DNA from: Spongilla lacustris
Taxonomy: Eukaryota; Porifera; Demospongiae; Spongillida; Spongillidae
Direction: 5' to 3'
Length of the DNA: 64,000 nucleotides
Assembly: GCA_949361645.1 (NCBI GenBank)
Contig: OX442419.1
Location: 6,286,714 to 6,350,713 of the forward strand
A program made the position numbers and the translations under genes. The notes beneath the pieces are model-generated. The model did not search any database and was not told the DNA's origin. It was given only the letters and a program-made list of their open reading frames with translations. Shown here in pieces: positions 28,177-40,500 of this stretch (the first letter of the stretch is position 1; the number at the start of each line of letters is the position of its first letter).

Positions 28177-30156
28177 AAGGATAGTATGTCTCAGTGTATT
28201 AAACTTAATTTACCATTGAATGGTTTATGATAAACCATGTTAAACCGTAAGTGTTATTTCTACACTGAGATATTCACCATGCATGTAGTATCATTAAAAT
28301 CATAGCAACGTCTTTAAACAATTAAACAATCACTGGTTAGTAAATCTAGACACATAACGATTATATGTCTGAGTGTATTAAACTTAATTTACCATTGAAT
28401 GGTTAATGATAAACCATGTTAAACCATAAGTGTTATTTCTTCACTGGAGATACTCACAATGCATGTAATATCATTAAAATCATAACGTCTTTTAATAATT
28501 AACCCATTACTGGTTTGTAAATCTAAATCCTTGTAAATAGTATGTCTGAGTGTATTACTTTTAATTTACCATTAAATGGTTTATGATAAACCATGTTAAA
28601 CCATAAGTGTACACTGAGATATTCTCAATGCATGTAGTATCACTAATATTATAACAACGTCTTTTAATAATTAAACCATTACTGGTTAGTAAATCTAGTT
28701 TCATGTAAATAGTATGTCTGAGTGTATTAGATTTAATTTACGATTAATAGATTTATGACAAACCATGTTAAACCATAAGTGTTATATCTACATTGAGATA
28801 TTCACAATGCAAGTAGTATCATTAAAATAATAATAACGACTATTAATAATTAAACCATTAGTGGTTAGTAAATCTAGTTCCATGTGGATAGTATGTCTGA
28901 GTGTATTAGATTTAAATTACCATTGAATGGTTTATGGTAAACCATATTCAACAATAAGTGTTATTTCTACACTGAGATATTCACAATGCAAGTAGTATCA
29001 TTAAAATCATAATAACGACTTTTAACAATTAAACCATTACTGGTTAGTAAATCTAGACTCCATTTGGATAGTAGGTCTGAGTGTATTAGCTTTAAATTAC
29101 CATTGAATGGTTTATGATAATTTATGTTCAACTATAAGTGTTATTTCTACATAGAGATATTCGCAATGAAAGTAGCATCATTAAAATCTTAACAATGTCT
29201 TTTAATAATTAAACCATTACTGGTTAGTAAATCTAGACACATAAGGATAGTATGTCTTAGTGCATTAAACTTAATTTACCATTGAAATGATAAGCCATGT
29301 TAAACCATAAGTGTTATTTCTACATTCAGATATTCACAATGCAAGTAGTATCATTAAAATCATAACAATGTCTTTGAATAATTAAACCATTACTGATTAG
29401 TAAATCTAGTTTCATGTAAATTGTATGTCTGAGTGTATTAGATTTAATTTACCATTGAATGGTTTATCATGTTAAACCATAAGTGTTATTTCTACACTTA
29501 GATACTCACAATGCATGTAGTATCATTATAAAATAGCAACGTCCTTTAATAATTAAACCATTACTGGTTAATAAATCTAGATACATAAGGATAGTATGTC
29601 TCAGTGCATTAAACTTAATTTACCATTGAATGGTTTATGATAAGCCATGTTAAACCATATATGTTATTTCTACACTTAGATATTCACAATGCATGTAGTA
29701 TGATTAAAATCATAACAATGTCTTTTAATAATTAAACCATTACTGCATAGTAAATCTAGATCCTTGTGGATAGTATATTTGAGTGTATTAGATTTAAATT
29801 ACCATTGAATGATTTATGATAAACCATGTTAAACTATAAGTGTTACTTCTACATTGAGATATTCACAATGCAAGTAGTATCATTAAAATCATCATAACGA
29901 CTATTAATAATTAAACCATTAGTGGTTAGTAAATCTAGTTCCATGTGGATAGTATTTCCGAGTGTATTAGAATTAAATTACCATTGAATGGTTTATGGTA
30001 AACCATGTTAAACAATAACTGTTACTTCTACACTGAGATACTCACAATGCAAGTAGTATCATTAAAATCATAATAACTACTTTTAATAATTAAACCATTA
30101 CTGGTTAATAAATCTAGATACATAAGGATAGTATGTCTGAGTGTATTAGATTTAGA
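28177..30156 (+). repeat. 178-bp satellite array, forward orientation (segment 2)
   Basis: Continuation of the same satellite in the same phase after the transposon, subfamily CATTACTGGTTAG, about 11 monomers. Some carry deletions (around 28,610 TAAGTGTACACTG and 29,285 ATTGAAATGATAAG). It ends at an abrupt orientation change at about 30,157. Confidence 0.95.
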
Positions 30157-31790
30157 TATTAAAAGAGGTTGCTATGATTTTAATGATACTACATGCATCG
30201 TGAATATCTGAGTGTGGAAATAACACTTATGGTTTAACATGGTTTATCATAAACCATTCAATGGTAAATTAAGTTTAATACACTCAGACATACTATCCTT
30301 ATGTGTCTAGATTTACTAACCAGTAATGGTTTAATTATTAATAGACCTTGCTATGATTTTAATGATACTACATGCATTGTGAATATCTCACTGTAGAAAT
30401 AACACTTATGGTTTGACATGAATTATCACAAACCATTCAATGGTGAATTAAATCTAATACACTCAGACATACTATCCTTATGTGTCTAAATTTACTAACA
30501 AGTAATGGTTTAATTATTAAAAGTCGTTTTTATGATTTTAATGATACTACTTGCATTGTGAATATCTAACTGTAGAAATAAGACTTATGGTTTAACATGG
30601 TTTATCATAAACCATTCAATGGTAATTGAAATCTAATACACTCAGACATACTATCCACATGAAACTAGATTTACTAACCACTAATGGTTTAATTATTAAT
30701 AGTCGTTATTATGATTTTAATGATACTACTTGCATTGTGAATATCTCAATGTAGAAATAACACTTATGGTTTAACATGGTTTATCATAAATCTTTTAATG
30801 GTAAATTAAATCTAATACACTCAAACATACTATCCACAAGGATCTAGATTTACTATGCAGTAATGGTTTAATTATTAAAAGACATTGTTATGATTTTAAT
30901 TATACTACTTGCATTGCGAATATCTCAATGCAGAAATAACACTTATGGTTTAACATGGTTTATCATAAACCATTCAATGGTAAATTAAATCTAATACACT
31001 CAGACATACTACCCACATGGGTCTAGATTTACTAACCAGTAATGGTTTAATTACTAATAGTCGTTATTATGATTTTAATGATACTACTTGCATTGTGAAT
31101 ATCTCAATGTATAAATAACACTTATGGTTTAACATGGTTTATCATAAACCATTCAATAGTAAATTAAGTTTAATACACTCAGACATACTATCCTTATGTG
31201 TTTAGATTTACTAACCAGTAATGGTTTTATTATTAAAAGACTTTGCTATGATTTTAATGATACTACATGCATTGTGAGTATCTCACTGTAGAAATAATAC
31301 ATGGTTTAACATGGTTTATCATAAATCATTTAATGGTAAATTAAATCTAAAACACTCAAACATACTATCCACAAGGATCTAGATTTATTATACAGTAATG
31401 GTTTATTTATTAAAAGGCATTGTTATGATTTTAATGATACCACTTGCCTTGTGAATATCTCAATGTAGAAATAACACTTATGGTTTAACATGGTTTATCA
31501 TAAACCATCCAATGGTAAATTAAATCTAATACACTCAGACATTCTATTCACATGGGTCTAGATTTACTAACCAGTAATGGTTTGATTACTAATAGTCGTT
31601 ATTATGATTTTAATGATACTACTTGCATTGTGAATATCTCAATGTAGAAATAACACTTATGGTTTAACATGGTTTATCATAAACCATTCAATGGTAAATT
31701 AAATCTAATACACTCAGACATACTATCTACATGGAACTAGATTTACTATGTAGTAATGGTTTAATTATTAAAAGGCATTGTTATGATTTT
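30157..31790 (-). repeat. 178-bp satellite array, reverse orientation (segment 3)
   Basis: From about 30,157 the same monomer reads as its reverse complement (TTTAATGATACTACATGCAT, GGTTTAACATGGTTTATC, AATACACTCAGACATACTATCC). The switch falls within one monomer, between TGTATTAGATTTA and GATATTAAAAGAGG, with no intervening foreign sequence. About nine monomers follow before TAA repeats. Confidence 0.95.
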
Positions 31791-32007
31791 AATAATAATA
31801 ATAATAATAATAATAATGACTCTATCTCACTTTGGTTCGCTGCGCAGCCAGGGCCTTACTTTCACGTGTCGGCACCCAGACCCCAGAGGGTTAACAACTT
31901 TAGTTTAGGACTCCCTCATGATTTCACTTCGTTTATGTTATTGGTACATATGTGTATTTGTAATTGTAATTTTATAATAATTATTAATAATAATAATAAT
32001 AATAATA

Positions 32008-32040
<33 letters not shown>

Positions 32041-32043
32041 TTC
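31791..32043. repeat. (AAT)n microsatellites enclosing about 170 bp of non-satellite sequence
   Basis: AAT repeats at 31,791-31,817 and 31,984-32,043 enclose a unique piece starting GACTCTATCTCACTTTGG and ending TATAATAATTATT. The piece has no open frame of note and no convincing tRNA A/B boxes. It may be the 3' end of another retroelement, or a SINE, inserted into TAA repeats. The right-hand AAT tract is also where the RLE element below ends. Confidence 0.7.
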
Positions 32044-33262
32044 ATTACATAACACAATTAAGTTTAATACTCAAGAAGGGGAGCACGGGCACATCTGAGG
32101 AGGATGGCTCTTGCATTCTGCCTCATCAGTGTGACAGCCAGCAGGCAGTACATTTGGCACAGTGCCTCAGTTTCACTGATTCCCACTTGCATAGCTAGCC
32201 TCTTGCTCAATCTAGAGTAGCATTCTTTGGCTTCACATCCCCAACCACCATAGACTTCCACCACTAATGGAATACATGTCCAGCCCAACCTTGCACACAT
32301 CTGATCATTCTTGGCATGCTTTTCAATCTCACCAACCTCTGCAGAGTTGCCTGAAGCCAAACTCGCTTCCAGAATCAAGTCCGTATTAAGCGGATGAATG
32401 ACTTTCAGGTCAAAAGCTGCAGGGTTGGAGAGGGACCAGTTTGGCACCAGCACATCAGCTGGCCTAGAAAAGTCTATGCCTGGACCTTTCTCCAGTTGAG
32501 GAGATAAGCATGCTTTGGAGCACAGGTTGGCAACACAGTCTCTCAGCTTATTGTGCCGTGCAATGACATCCCCTCCAGAACGACATATGTAAGGGCGTGG
32601 TGGCAATCTGGATCAAGGGCACTTGAGCAGAAGGGACATTTACTGTCAGCTGAGAAGACAGGTAGACCTAGCCACCATTTTAATAGGACTTGCATCTCTT
32701 GAGGCTCCAAAGCTAAGTCATTGTGTATGCAAGGAATAGCTCTCAACCAGGCATTAGCATTACTGGCTGATACTGCTCTGAGTCTTGCTCTGGTACAGAC
32801 TGTACTGTTGATAAGAAGAGTCTGAAAGGAATTGTCTTCAATTTTGCCTGATAGATGGTGCTGTTGTGGAGGAGAGCTAGTCACTGATTCAAATGTTATT
32901 GCATCAGCAGAGTTGATCTTTGTGTTGTAGAGTGCTATTGCCTGTTTGAGGTGATGGGAAGCATTTGGAGCACTGGTGACATCAATAGCATTGGACAAAG
33001 ACGAAATAAATGCACTGGAGGAGTGGTTAGAGACTGATGTCAATCCAAGACCACCATGCCGTAATGGTAGCTGAACTTGTTTGGTGGCTGAAAGTGTAAG
33101 TTCAAAGGCTGCACATTCTTCCAAACAGTGGAGGACATCTTCATCAAAGAGCATAAACTGCCTTAAAGAAGAATCACACGGAGGAACTGAGCGACCTAAA
33201 TGGGACAGCTTACAAAAGCTAGCACAGTGGCGAAGTAGCAAGATGGATAATAATAATAATTT
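32044..33262 (-). pseudogene. 5'-truncated RLE-type non-LTR retrotransposon, C-terminal half of ORF2
   Basis: Two overlapping minus-strand frames (33,271-32,543 and 32,606-32,064) encode the end of a reverse-transcriptase polyprotein. The first carries the post-RT region and the start of a zinc knuckle (CPFCSSALDPDCHHALT). The second continues with GGDVIARHNKLRD and the restriction-like endonuclease signature RPADVLVPNW...AAFDLKV, where the spaced acidic residues and the following K fit a PD-(D/E)xK core. One frameshift near 32,580 separates them, so it is not functional. The RT core is missing, typical of 5' truncation. The stop codon lies only about 22 nt before a (TAA/TTA)n tract, and TAATAATTTCAT-like sequence occurs at both edges (near 32,037 and 33,252), consistent with a target duplication in TAA repeats. 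Same broad family as the remnants at 48.1, 51.4 and 53.6-55.6 kb. Confidence 0.88.
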
Positions 33263-33344
33263 CATGTGCATGTAATATACACATAGGCAAGTAATGGCAT
33301 ATATTAGATATGCACTTGTATACTGCCCCTAAAATGCGTAGTGT
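33263..33344. other. Short non-satellite spacer right of the RLE remnant
   Basis: About 80 bp (TTCATGTGCATG to GCGTAGTG) matching neither the retroelement nor the satellite consensus. Probably flanking sequence carried in with an earlier insertion. Nothing identifiable. Confidence 0.5.
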
Positions 33345-34892
33345 TACAACTTGCATTGTGAATATCTCAATGTAGAAATAACACAAGGTTTAACATGGTT
33401 TATCATAAACCATTCAATGGTGAATTAAATCTAATACACTCAGACATACTATTCACATGGGTCTAGATTTACTAACCAGTAATGGTTTAATTATTAAAAG
33501 ACAATGTTATGATTTTAATGATACTACATGCATTTTGAACATCTCAGTGTAGAAATAACACTTATGGTTTAACATGGTTTATCATAAACCATTCAATTGT
33601 AAATTAAGTTTAATACACTCAGACTAACTATCGTTGTGTCTAGATTTACAAGCCAGTAATGGTTTAAAAAGACGTTGCTATGATTTTAATGATACTACAT
33701 GCATTGTGAATATCTCACTGTAGAAATAACACGTATGGTTTAACATGGTTTATCATAAACCATTCAACGGTAAATTAAATCTAATACACTCAGACATACT
33801 ATCCACATGAAACTAGATTTACTAACCAGTAATGGTTTAATTATTAAAAGACGTTGTTATAATTTTAGTGATACTACATGCATTGAGAATATCTCAGTGT
33901 AGAAATAACACATGGTTTAACATGTTTTATCATAAACCATTCAATGATGAATTAAATGTAATACACTCAGACATACTATTCACATGGAAATAGATTTAGT
34001 AACTAGTAATGGTTTAATTATTAAAAGTCGTGATGATGATTTTAATGATCCTACTTGCATTGTGAATATCTCAATGTAGAAATAACACTTATAGTTTAAC
34101 ATGGTTTATCATAAATCATTCAATGGTAATTTAAATCTAATACATTCAGACATACTATCCACAAGGATCTAGATTTACTAACCAGTAATGGTTTAATTAT
34201 TAAAAGACATTGTTATGATTTTAATGATACTACTTGCATTGTGAATATCTCAATGTAGAAATAACACTTATGGTTTAACATGGTTTATCATAAACCATTC
34301 AATGGTAAATTAAGTTTAATACACTGATACATAGTACCCTTATGTACCTAGATTTACTAAACAGTAACGGTTTAATTATTTAAAGACATTGCTATGATTT
34401 TAATGATACTACATGCATTGTGAATATATCAGTGTAGAAATAACACTTATGGTTTAACATGGTTTATCATAAACCATTCCATGGTAAATTAAATCTAATA
34501 CACTCAGACATACTACCCACATGAATCTAGATTTACTAACTAGTAATGGTTTAATTATTAAAAGACGTTATAATTTTAGTGATACTAAATGCATTGTGAA
34601 TATCTCAGTGTAGAAATAACACTTATGGTTTAACATTGTTTATCATAAACCATTCAATGGTAAATTAAATCTAATACACTCTTACAAACTATCCATATAG
34701 AAATAGATTTACTAATATGTAATAGTTTCATTATTAAAAGTCGTTATTATGATTTTTATGATAATACATGCATTGTGGTTTATCATAAACCATTCAATGC
34801 TATATAAAATCTAATACACTCAAACATACTATCCACATGTATCTAGATTTACTAACCAGTGATGGTTTAATTATTAAAAGACGTTGTTGTAA
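33345..34892 (-). repeat. 178-bp satellite array, reverse orientation (segment 4)
   Basis: About nine reverse monomers, several with internal deletions (for example GGTTTAAAAAGACG near 33,661 and the shortened monomer near 34,770). It ends at the left edge of a Penelope-like element. Confidence 0.95.
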
Positions 34893-35239
34893 TTCAAGTG
34901 CACCACCACGGGCCTAAGGATCCCCATACAGCATCATCTGTCCTGCGAAAGTAGTAATATAATATACATACTCCAATGCAAAATCTGTAAACTTCAATAC
35001 GTGAGCGTAACCACGTCCACACTGAGGGAGAGGGTAAACCAGCATAGGAGTAGATTCAGGTCCAGTCGGGAGCCCAGACAGCTTATCTACAAACACTTCG
35101 ACCAGCACGGGGCATTCAGAGTAAGCATCATCCCCCTTGTGCGAGTTAATCCAGAGCAAAGATTTGCAACTGAAGAAATCTGGATCAATAGGCTAAACTC
35201 AAGAACCCTGTATGGTCTAAATGACGTATACATGTGATG
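34893..35239 (+). pseudogene. GIY-YIG endonuclease C-terminal fragment (Penelope-like ORF2)
   Basis: The frame begins at the satellite junction (KCTTTG...RIPIQ) and runs to the stop after YGLNDVYM. It contains NIIYILQCKICKLQYVS, corresponding to the GIY...YVG motif pair of Penelope-type endonucleases, then TLRERVNQH, a YKHFDQHGAF segment and ATEEIWINRLN with the conserved Glu. The expected Gly of the YVG motif is Ser here. The upstream RT is missing, so the fragment is dead. It aligns residue for residue with the C-terminus of copy 2 (43,705-44,100) but is clearly a different subfamily. Confidence 0.85.
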
Positions 35240-35340
35240 TAACAGCCAGCTGCACACACGTCACATTTAGCACCTGTCGAGAACTATTTATGCACTGCAC
35301 GAACACCTGTTATTCATTTCGTGTCAATCTATGCTGTATA

Positions 35341-35375
35341 CTGCACTGAAGAAGGCCAGCATGGCCGAAATGCAT
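35341..35375 (+). ncRNA. Hammerhead-like ribozyme core (candidate) in the Penelope pLTR region
   Basis: The stretch contains CTGAAGA, then GGCC-AGCAT-GGCC forming stem II, then GAAA, matching the CUGANGA / stem II / GAAA core of hammerhead ribozymes, and lies between a GIY-YIG stop and the next ORF. Hammerheads in the terminal repeats of Penelope-like elements are established. I could not build a convincing stem I around it: a short stem III with ATG...CAT followed by T is possible, but the flanks do not pair well. Candidate only. Confidence 0.35.
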
Positions 35376-35491
35376 TTGTAGTGACATTAAAGTTTGGCAC
35401 GAGAGAGAATACAGTGAACGCGTCCCCTTTTACGTAAGTCTACACTAATCATTCCCTCCCCCCCGTTAGTGCATGTAGTCGCGGGTACGTA

Positions 35492-37431
35492 ATGCCAACT
35501 AACAAACCGGATCGCTACCAGACGCGCAGCGCCAGCAACGCACTCGGGCCCAGTCCACCGCACGCAGCAAAGGGAATGAAACCATCATTGGTGCCACCCT
35601 GCCCCCTGACTACCCAAAATCTTCCAACCCGAAATGCTCATGTCAATTCGCGACGCAAACAAAACGGGCTCAACACCCCTTCACCCTCTCCCCCACCATC
35701 TGCTAGAACGCTCTCCCAACCAACACCTCGTTCCCCAGCCATACCTCGTTCCTCACAACCGACCCTGACCCATGACCATCTGCCACCTAGCGCAGGCTCA
35801 TCCCTTCAACCATCATCACTTGCAGTTCAAACACCTGGTCAACCCATCCATATCACCCCCTCATCACCTCCATCATCAGCTTCTGATGCCCTACCTTCAA
35901 CATCAAATGTCAATGACCATTTGCCACCCATTCGAACGAACTTATCCCCACCACCATCACCAGTAACAGCTCAAACCACTGATCAGCCTAACCATACCGC
36001 CCCATGTCACTCACTCCCATCAGCACCTAATACCTTAACCCCATCATCAATCAATGACCAATTGCCACCAGTCAGAACCAGTCCACCACCCCCACCATCA
36101 TCTGCAGTAACCCAAACCATTGATCAACTCACCATCACCATCCCTCCGCCCCACCACATTCATCAGCCTCTGATGCCCCATCTTCACCATCAAATAGCAA
36201 TGATCAATCACCACTCATCAGAACATGTTCTCCCACACGACCAGCAACAGCTCAGACCATCGATCAGCCTACCCACATCACTCCCTTCCCCACACCACCA
36301 CCATCAGATGCCAATACCATCTCACTACCACAATCACCAGCAGCTCACATGTGTCCCATGCGTACTGTCCAGCCCACCAAAACATCAAAAATAGAAAAGG
36401 CACTCCTCGACAAAGAATACCAGACTGTTATGGACAGGTACCCGGGTATGAGAAAATTTTATGAATTGGCTCGGCACCATTTGGCTTTCAATGAAGAGTG
36501 CCTGCAGAAAGGCGTATTCCCCCTAGGAATCAGGGCCTTTGCCACATGTGCCACACTGGGAGCTGATGATACACTGAAGACCAAGTACGTCGAAATCCTC
36601 ACAAGGACCAGCACGGAACTCACCATAGCAAACGTGCAACATCTCCACAAGGTAGCCGCACAAACAAACTCAATGCTAGACAAAATTGAAAAAGAGCTCG
36701 ACTCAGTGAAAGACGAAGTTATCCTGAGCCAGTGGCGCAACACCCAAACAACTGCACTAGAGCACATGACAAAGCTACATGATGCACTACAGGAGAAGAG
36801 GAAAAAGAAGATTCAGAAAACGGTACAGGCACACAAAGCAAACCGAATATACACAGAAGAGTGCCTCAGGACCCGCACCCTACCCTCCAAACTCACACCC
36901 CCAGACTCCCAAACAGAAGTTACAACCCCCCAGGTCCCCCTTCAGCCCCTGCTTCCTGAGTCCACCCGCCCACCAAGGCCTACTGCAACAAACACCAAGA
37001 CCACCCACCCTCAACATCCCCCACACCCAAAAGTACAAGTCCCAGTGAAACAAAAGAGCCAACAGAAACAATACCCTAACCCCACCCCACCATTGAACAG
37101 TTATCAGCCCAGTCGACAACAGAAGCAACAATACAACCCCACCCCAATCATCCCACCATTGATGTCACTCCTGCCCCAACCAACCTACAAGCCCAACATC
37201 CATCAACCCAACCATGATGCGCCATCCTGCAACCCCCTCAAACGAAACACGCCTCTCCTACCCCTCCCACCCCCTCCACTCATGACACTAATGTTTGACA
37301 ACAGGTGGCCACTAATCCCACCCTGGATGACACCTGTACCACAATCCCTAACAAGCTGGCCATACCCCCCTCCGCACCCCTATTACCCACCCATGTACCA
37401 ATCCCAACCACCATACCTCCACCCTTTTTAG
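35492..37431 (+). pseudogene. Penelope-like ORF1-type protein: proline-rich, coiled coil, proline-rich
   Basis: An ATG at 35,492 opens 300 codons rich in Pro/Ser/His with imperfect internal repeats built around NDHLPPIRT, NDQLPPVRT and NDQSPLIRT, each followed by a Q-T-x-D-Q motif. The third repeat is in the next frame, so a frameshift lies between about 36,130 and 36,200. The protein then continues in the frame containing ATG 36,349 to the stop at 37,429-37,431. The second part has a helical, charged segment (KIEKALLDKEYQ; KIEKELDSVKDEV; WRNTQTT; KLHDALQEKRKKKIQKT), likely a coiled coil with a basic patch, then about 180 residues of Pro-rich tail. The total is about 640 residues if the frame were continuous. 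No database family recognised; a structural RNA-binding ORF1/Gag-like role is inference. Confidence 0.7.
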
Positions 37432-37493
37432 AACCCCTCTACTCCACATCCACATATAAAGACTCCAGTGGAGACGAGGGCATTCAAGGCGGA

Positions 37494-37507
37494 CCAATGC
37501 AAATTGG
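37494..37507 (+). other. 3'-terminal hairpin of Penelope-like copy 1
   Basis: CCAAT-GCAA-ATTGG, a 5-bp stem with a GNRA-type loop, followed by CCCCTCCCCTTTAA at the element's end. Copy 2 has CCAAC-ACAA-GTTGG at the same place, so the closing pair has changed on both sides (T-A to C-G). Confidence 0.7.
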
Positions 37508-37526
37508 CCCCTCCCCTTTAAATTAA

Positions 37527-40500
37527 ATCTGATACACTCAGACATACTATCTACATGGAACTAAATTTACTAACCAGTAATGCTTTAATTATTAAAAGTC
37601 GTTATTATGATTTTAATGATACTACATGCATTGTGAATATCTCAATGTAGAAATAACACTTATAGTTTAACATGGTTAATCATAAACCATTCAATGGTAA
37701 ATTAAATCTAATACACTCAGACATACTATCCACAAGGATCTAGATTTAATAACCAGTATTGGTTTAATTATTAAAAGACGCTGTTATGATTTTAATGATA
37801 CTACTTGCATTGTGAATATCTCAATGTAGAAATAACACTTATGGTTTAACATGGTTTATGATAAACCATTCAATGGTAAATTAAATCTAAGACACTCAGA
37901 CATACTATCCGCAAGGATCTAGATTGACTAACCAGTATCGGTTTAATAATTAAAAGACGTTGTTATGATTTTAATGATACTATTTGCATTGTGAATATCT
38001 CAATGTAGAAATAACACTTATAGTTTAACATGGTTCATCATAAACCATTCAATGATAAATAAAATCTAATGCACTCAGACATACTATCCACAAAGATCTA
38101 GATTTACTAATCAGTAATGGTTTAATTATTAAAAGACGTTGTTATGATTTTAATGATACTACTTGCATTGTGAAAATCTCAATGTAGAAATAACACTTAT
38201 GGTTTAACATGGTTTATCATAAACCATTCAATGGTAAATTAAATCTAATACACTCAGACATACTATCCACATGGATCTAGATCTACTAACCAGTAATGGT
38301 TTAATAGTTAAAAGACGTTGTTATGATTTTAATGATACTACTTGCATTGTGAATATCTCTATGTAGAAATAACACTTATAGTTGAACATAAATTATCATA
38401 AACCATTCAATGGTAATTTAAAGCTAATACACTCAGACCTACAATCCAAATGGAGTCTAGATTTACTAACCAGTAATGGTTTAATTGTTAAAAGTCGTTA
38501 TTATGATTTTAATGATACTACTTGCATTGTGAATATCTCAGTGTAGAAATAACACTTATTGTTGAATATGGTTTACCATAAACCATTCAATGGTAATTTA
38601 AATCTAATACACTCAGACATACTATCCACATGGAACTAGATTTACTAACCAGTAATGCTTTAATTATTAAAAGTCGTTATTATGATTTTAATGACACTAC
38701 ATGCATTGTGAATATCTCAATGTAGAAATAACACTTATAGTTTAACATGGTTAATCATAAACCATTCAATGGTAAATTAAATCTAATACACTCAGACATA
38801 CTATCCACAAGGATCTAGATTTAATAACCAGTAATGGTTTAATTATTAAAAGACGTTGTTATGATTTTAATGATACTACTTGCATTGTGAATATCTCAAT
38901 GTAGAAATAACACTTATGGTTTAACATGGTTTATGATAAACCATTCAATGGTAAATTAAATCTAATACACTCAGACATACTATCCGCAAGGATCTAGATT
39001 TACTAACCAGTATCGGTTTAATTATTAAAAGACGTTGTTATGATTTTAATGATACTATTTGCATTGTGAATATCTCAATGTAGAAATAACACTTATGGTT
39101 TAACATGGTTCATCATAAACCATTCAATGATAAATAAAATCTAATGCACTCAGACATACTATCCACAAAGATCTAGATTTACTAATCAGTAATGGTTTAA
39201 TTATTAAAAGACGTTGTTATGATTTTAATGATACTACTTGCATTGTGAAAATCTCAATGTAGAAATAACACTTATGGTTTAACATGGTTTATCATAAACC
39301 ATTCAATGGTAAATTAAATCTAATACACTCAGACATACTATCCACATGGATCTAGATCTACTAACCAGTAATGGTTTAATAATTAAAAGACGTTGTTATG
39401 ATTTTAATGATACTACTTGCATTGTGAATATCTCAAAATAGAAATAACACTTATGATTTATCATAAACCATTCAATGGTAAATTAAATCTAATACAATCA
39501 GACATACTATCCACGAGGATCTAGATTTACTAACCAGTAATGGTTTAATTCTTAAAAGACGTTGTTATGATTTTAGTGATACTACATGCATTGTGAATAT
39601 CTCAGAGTAGAAATAACACATGGTTTAACAAGGTTAATCATAAACCTTTCAATGGTGTATTAAATCTAGTACACTCAGACATACAATCCACATGTAACTA
39701 GATTTACTAACCAGTAATGATTTAATTATTAAAAGTCGTTATTAAGATTTTAATGATACTACTTGCATTGTCAATATCTCAATGTAGAAATAGCACTTAT
39801 AGTTTAACATGGTTTATCATAAGCCATTCAATGGTAAATTAAATCTAATACACTCAGACATACTATCCACAAGGATCTAGATTTACTAACCAGTAATGGT
39901 TAAATTAATAAAAGACGTTGTTATGATTTTAATGATACTACTTGCATTGTGAATATCTCAAAACGGAAATAACACTTATGGTTTAACATGGTTTATCATA
40001 AACCATTCAATGGTAAATTACATCTAATACACTTAGACATACTATTTAAATGAAACTAGATTTAATAACGAGTAATGGTTTAATTATTAAAAGACGTTGT
40101 TATGATTTTAGTGATACTACATGCATTGTGAATATCTCAGTGTTGAAATAACACTTATGGTTTAACATGGTTTATCATAAACCATTCAATGGTAAATTAA
40201 GTTTAATACACTCAGACATACTATCCTTATGTGTCTAGATTTACTAACCAGTAATGGTTTAGTTATTAAGAGACGTTGCTATGATTTTAATGATACTACA
40301 TGCATTGTTAATATCTCAGTGTAGAAATAACACTTATGGTATAGCATGAATTATCATAAACCATTCAATGGTAAATAAAATCTAATACACTCAGACATAC
40401 TATCTACATGGAACTAGATTTACTAACCAGTAATACTTTAATTATTAAAAGTCGTTATTATGATTTTAATGATACTACTTGCATTGTGAATATCTCAAAA

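Larger units (their letters stand above)
34893..37526 (+). mobile_element. Penelope-like element, copy 1 (partial)
   Basis: This foreign block in the satellite contains, in order on the plus strand: the end of a GIY-YIG endonuclease ORF (to 35,239); about 250 bp of non-coding sequence with a hammerhead-like core; a long coiled-coil/proline-rich ORF (35,492-37,431, one frameshift); and a 3' terminus with a small hairpin and GGCCCCTCCC. The RT portion is absent. The order fits the partial tandem arrangement typical of Penelope-like elements, where the 3' end of one unit runs into the repeated 5' region of the next. The same 3' terminus is found in copy 2 on the opposite strand, supporting it as a true element end. 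No target-site duplication is evident. Confidence 0.85.

Noticed and set aside
31818..31983. A tRNA-derived SINE head between AAT tracts
   Set aside because: Only a weak B-box-like GGTTCGCTGC is present and no A box at the right distance.
36459..37545. Minus-strand frames (36,459-36,767; 36,880-37,131; 37,348-37,545) opposite the Pro-rich ORF
   Set aside because: Antisense shadows of a Pro-rich coding strand (runs of Gly/Trp/Leu).
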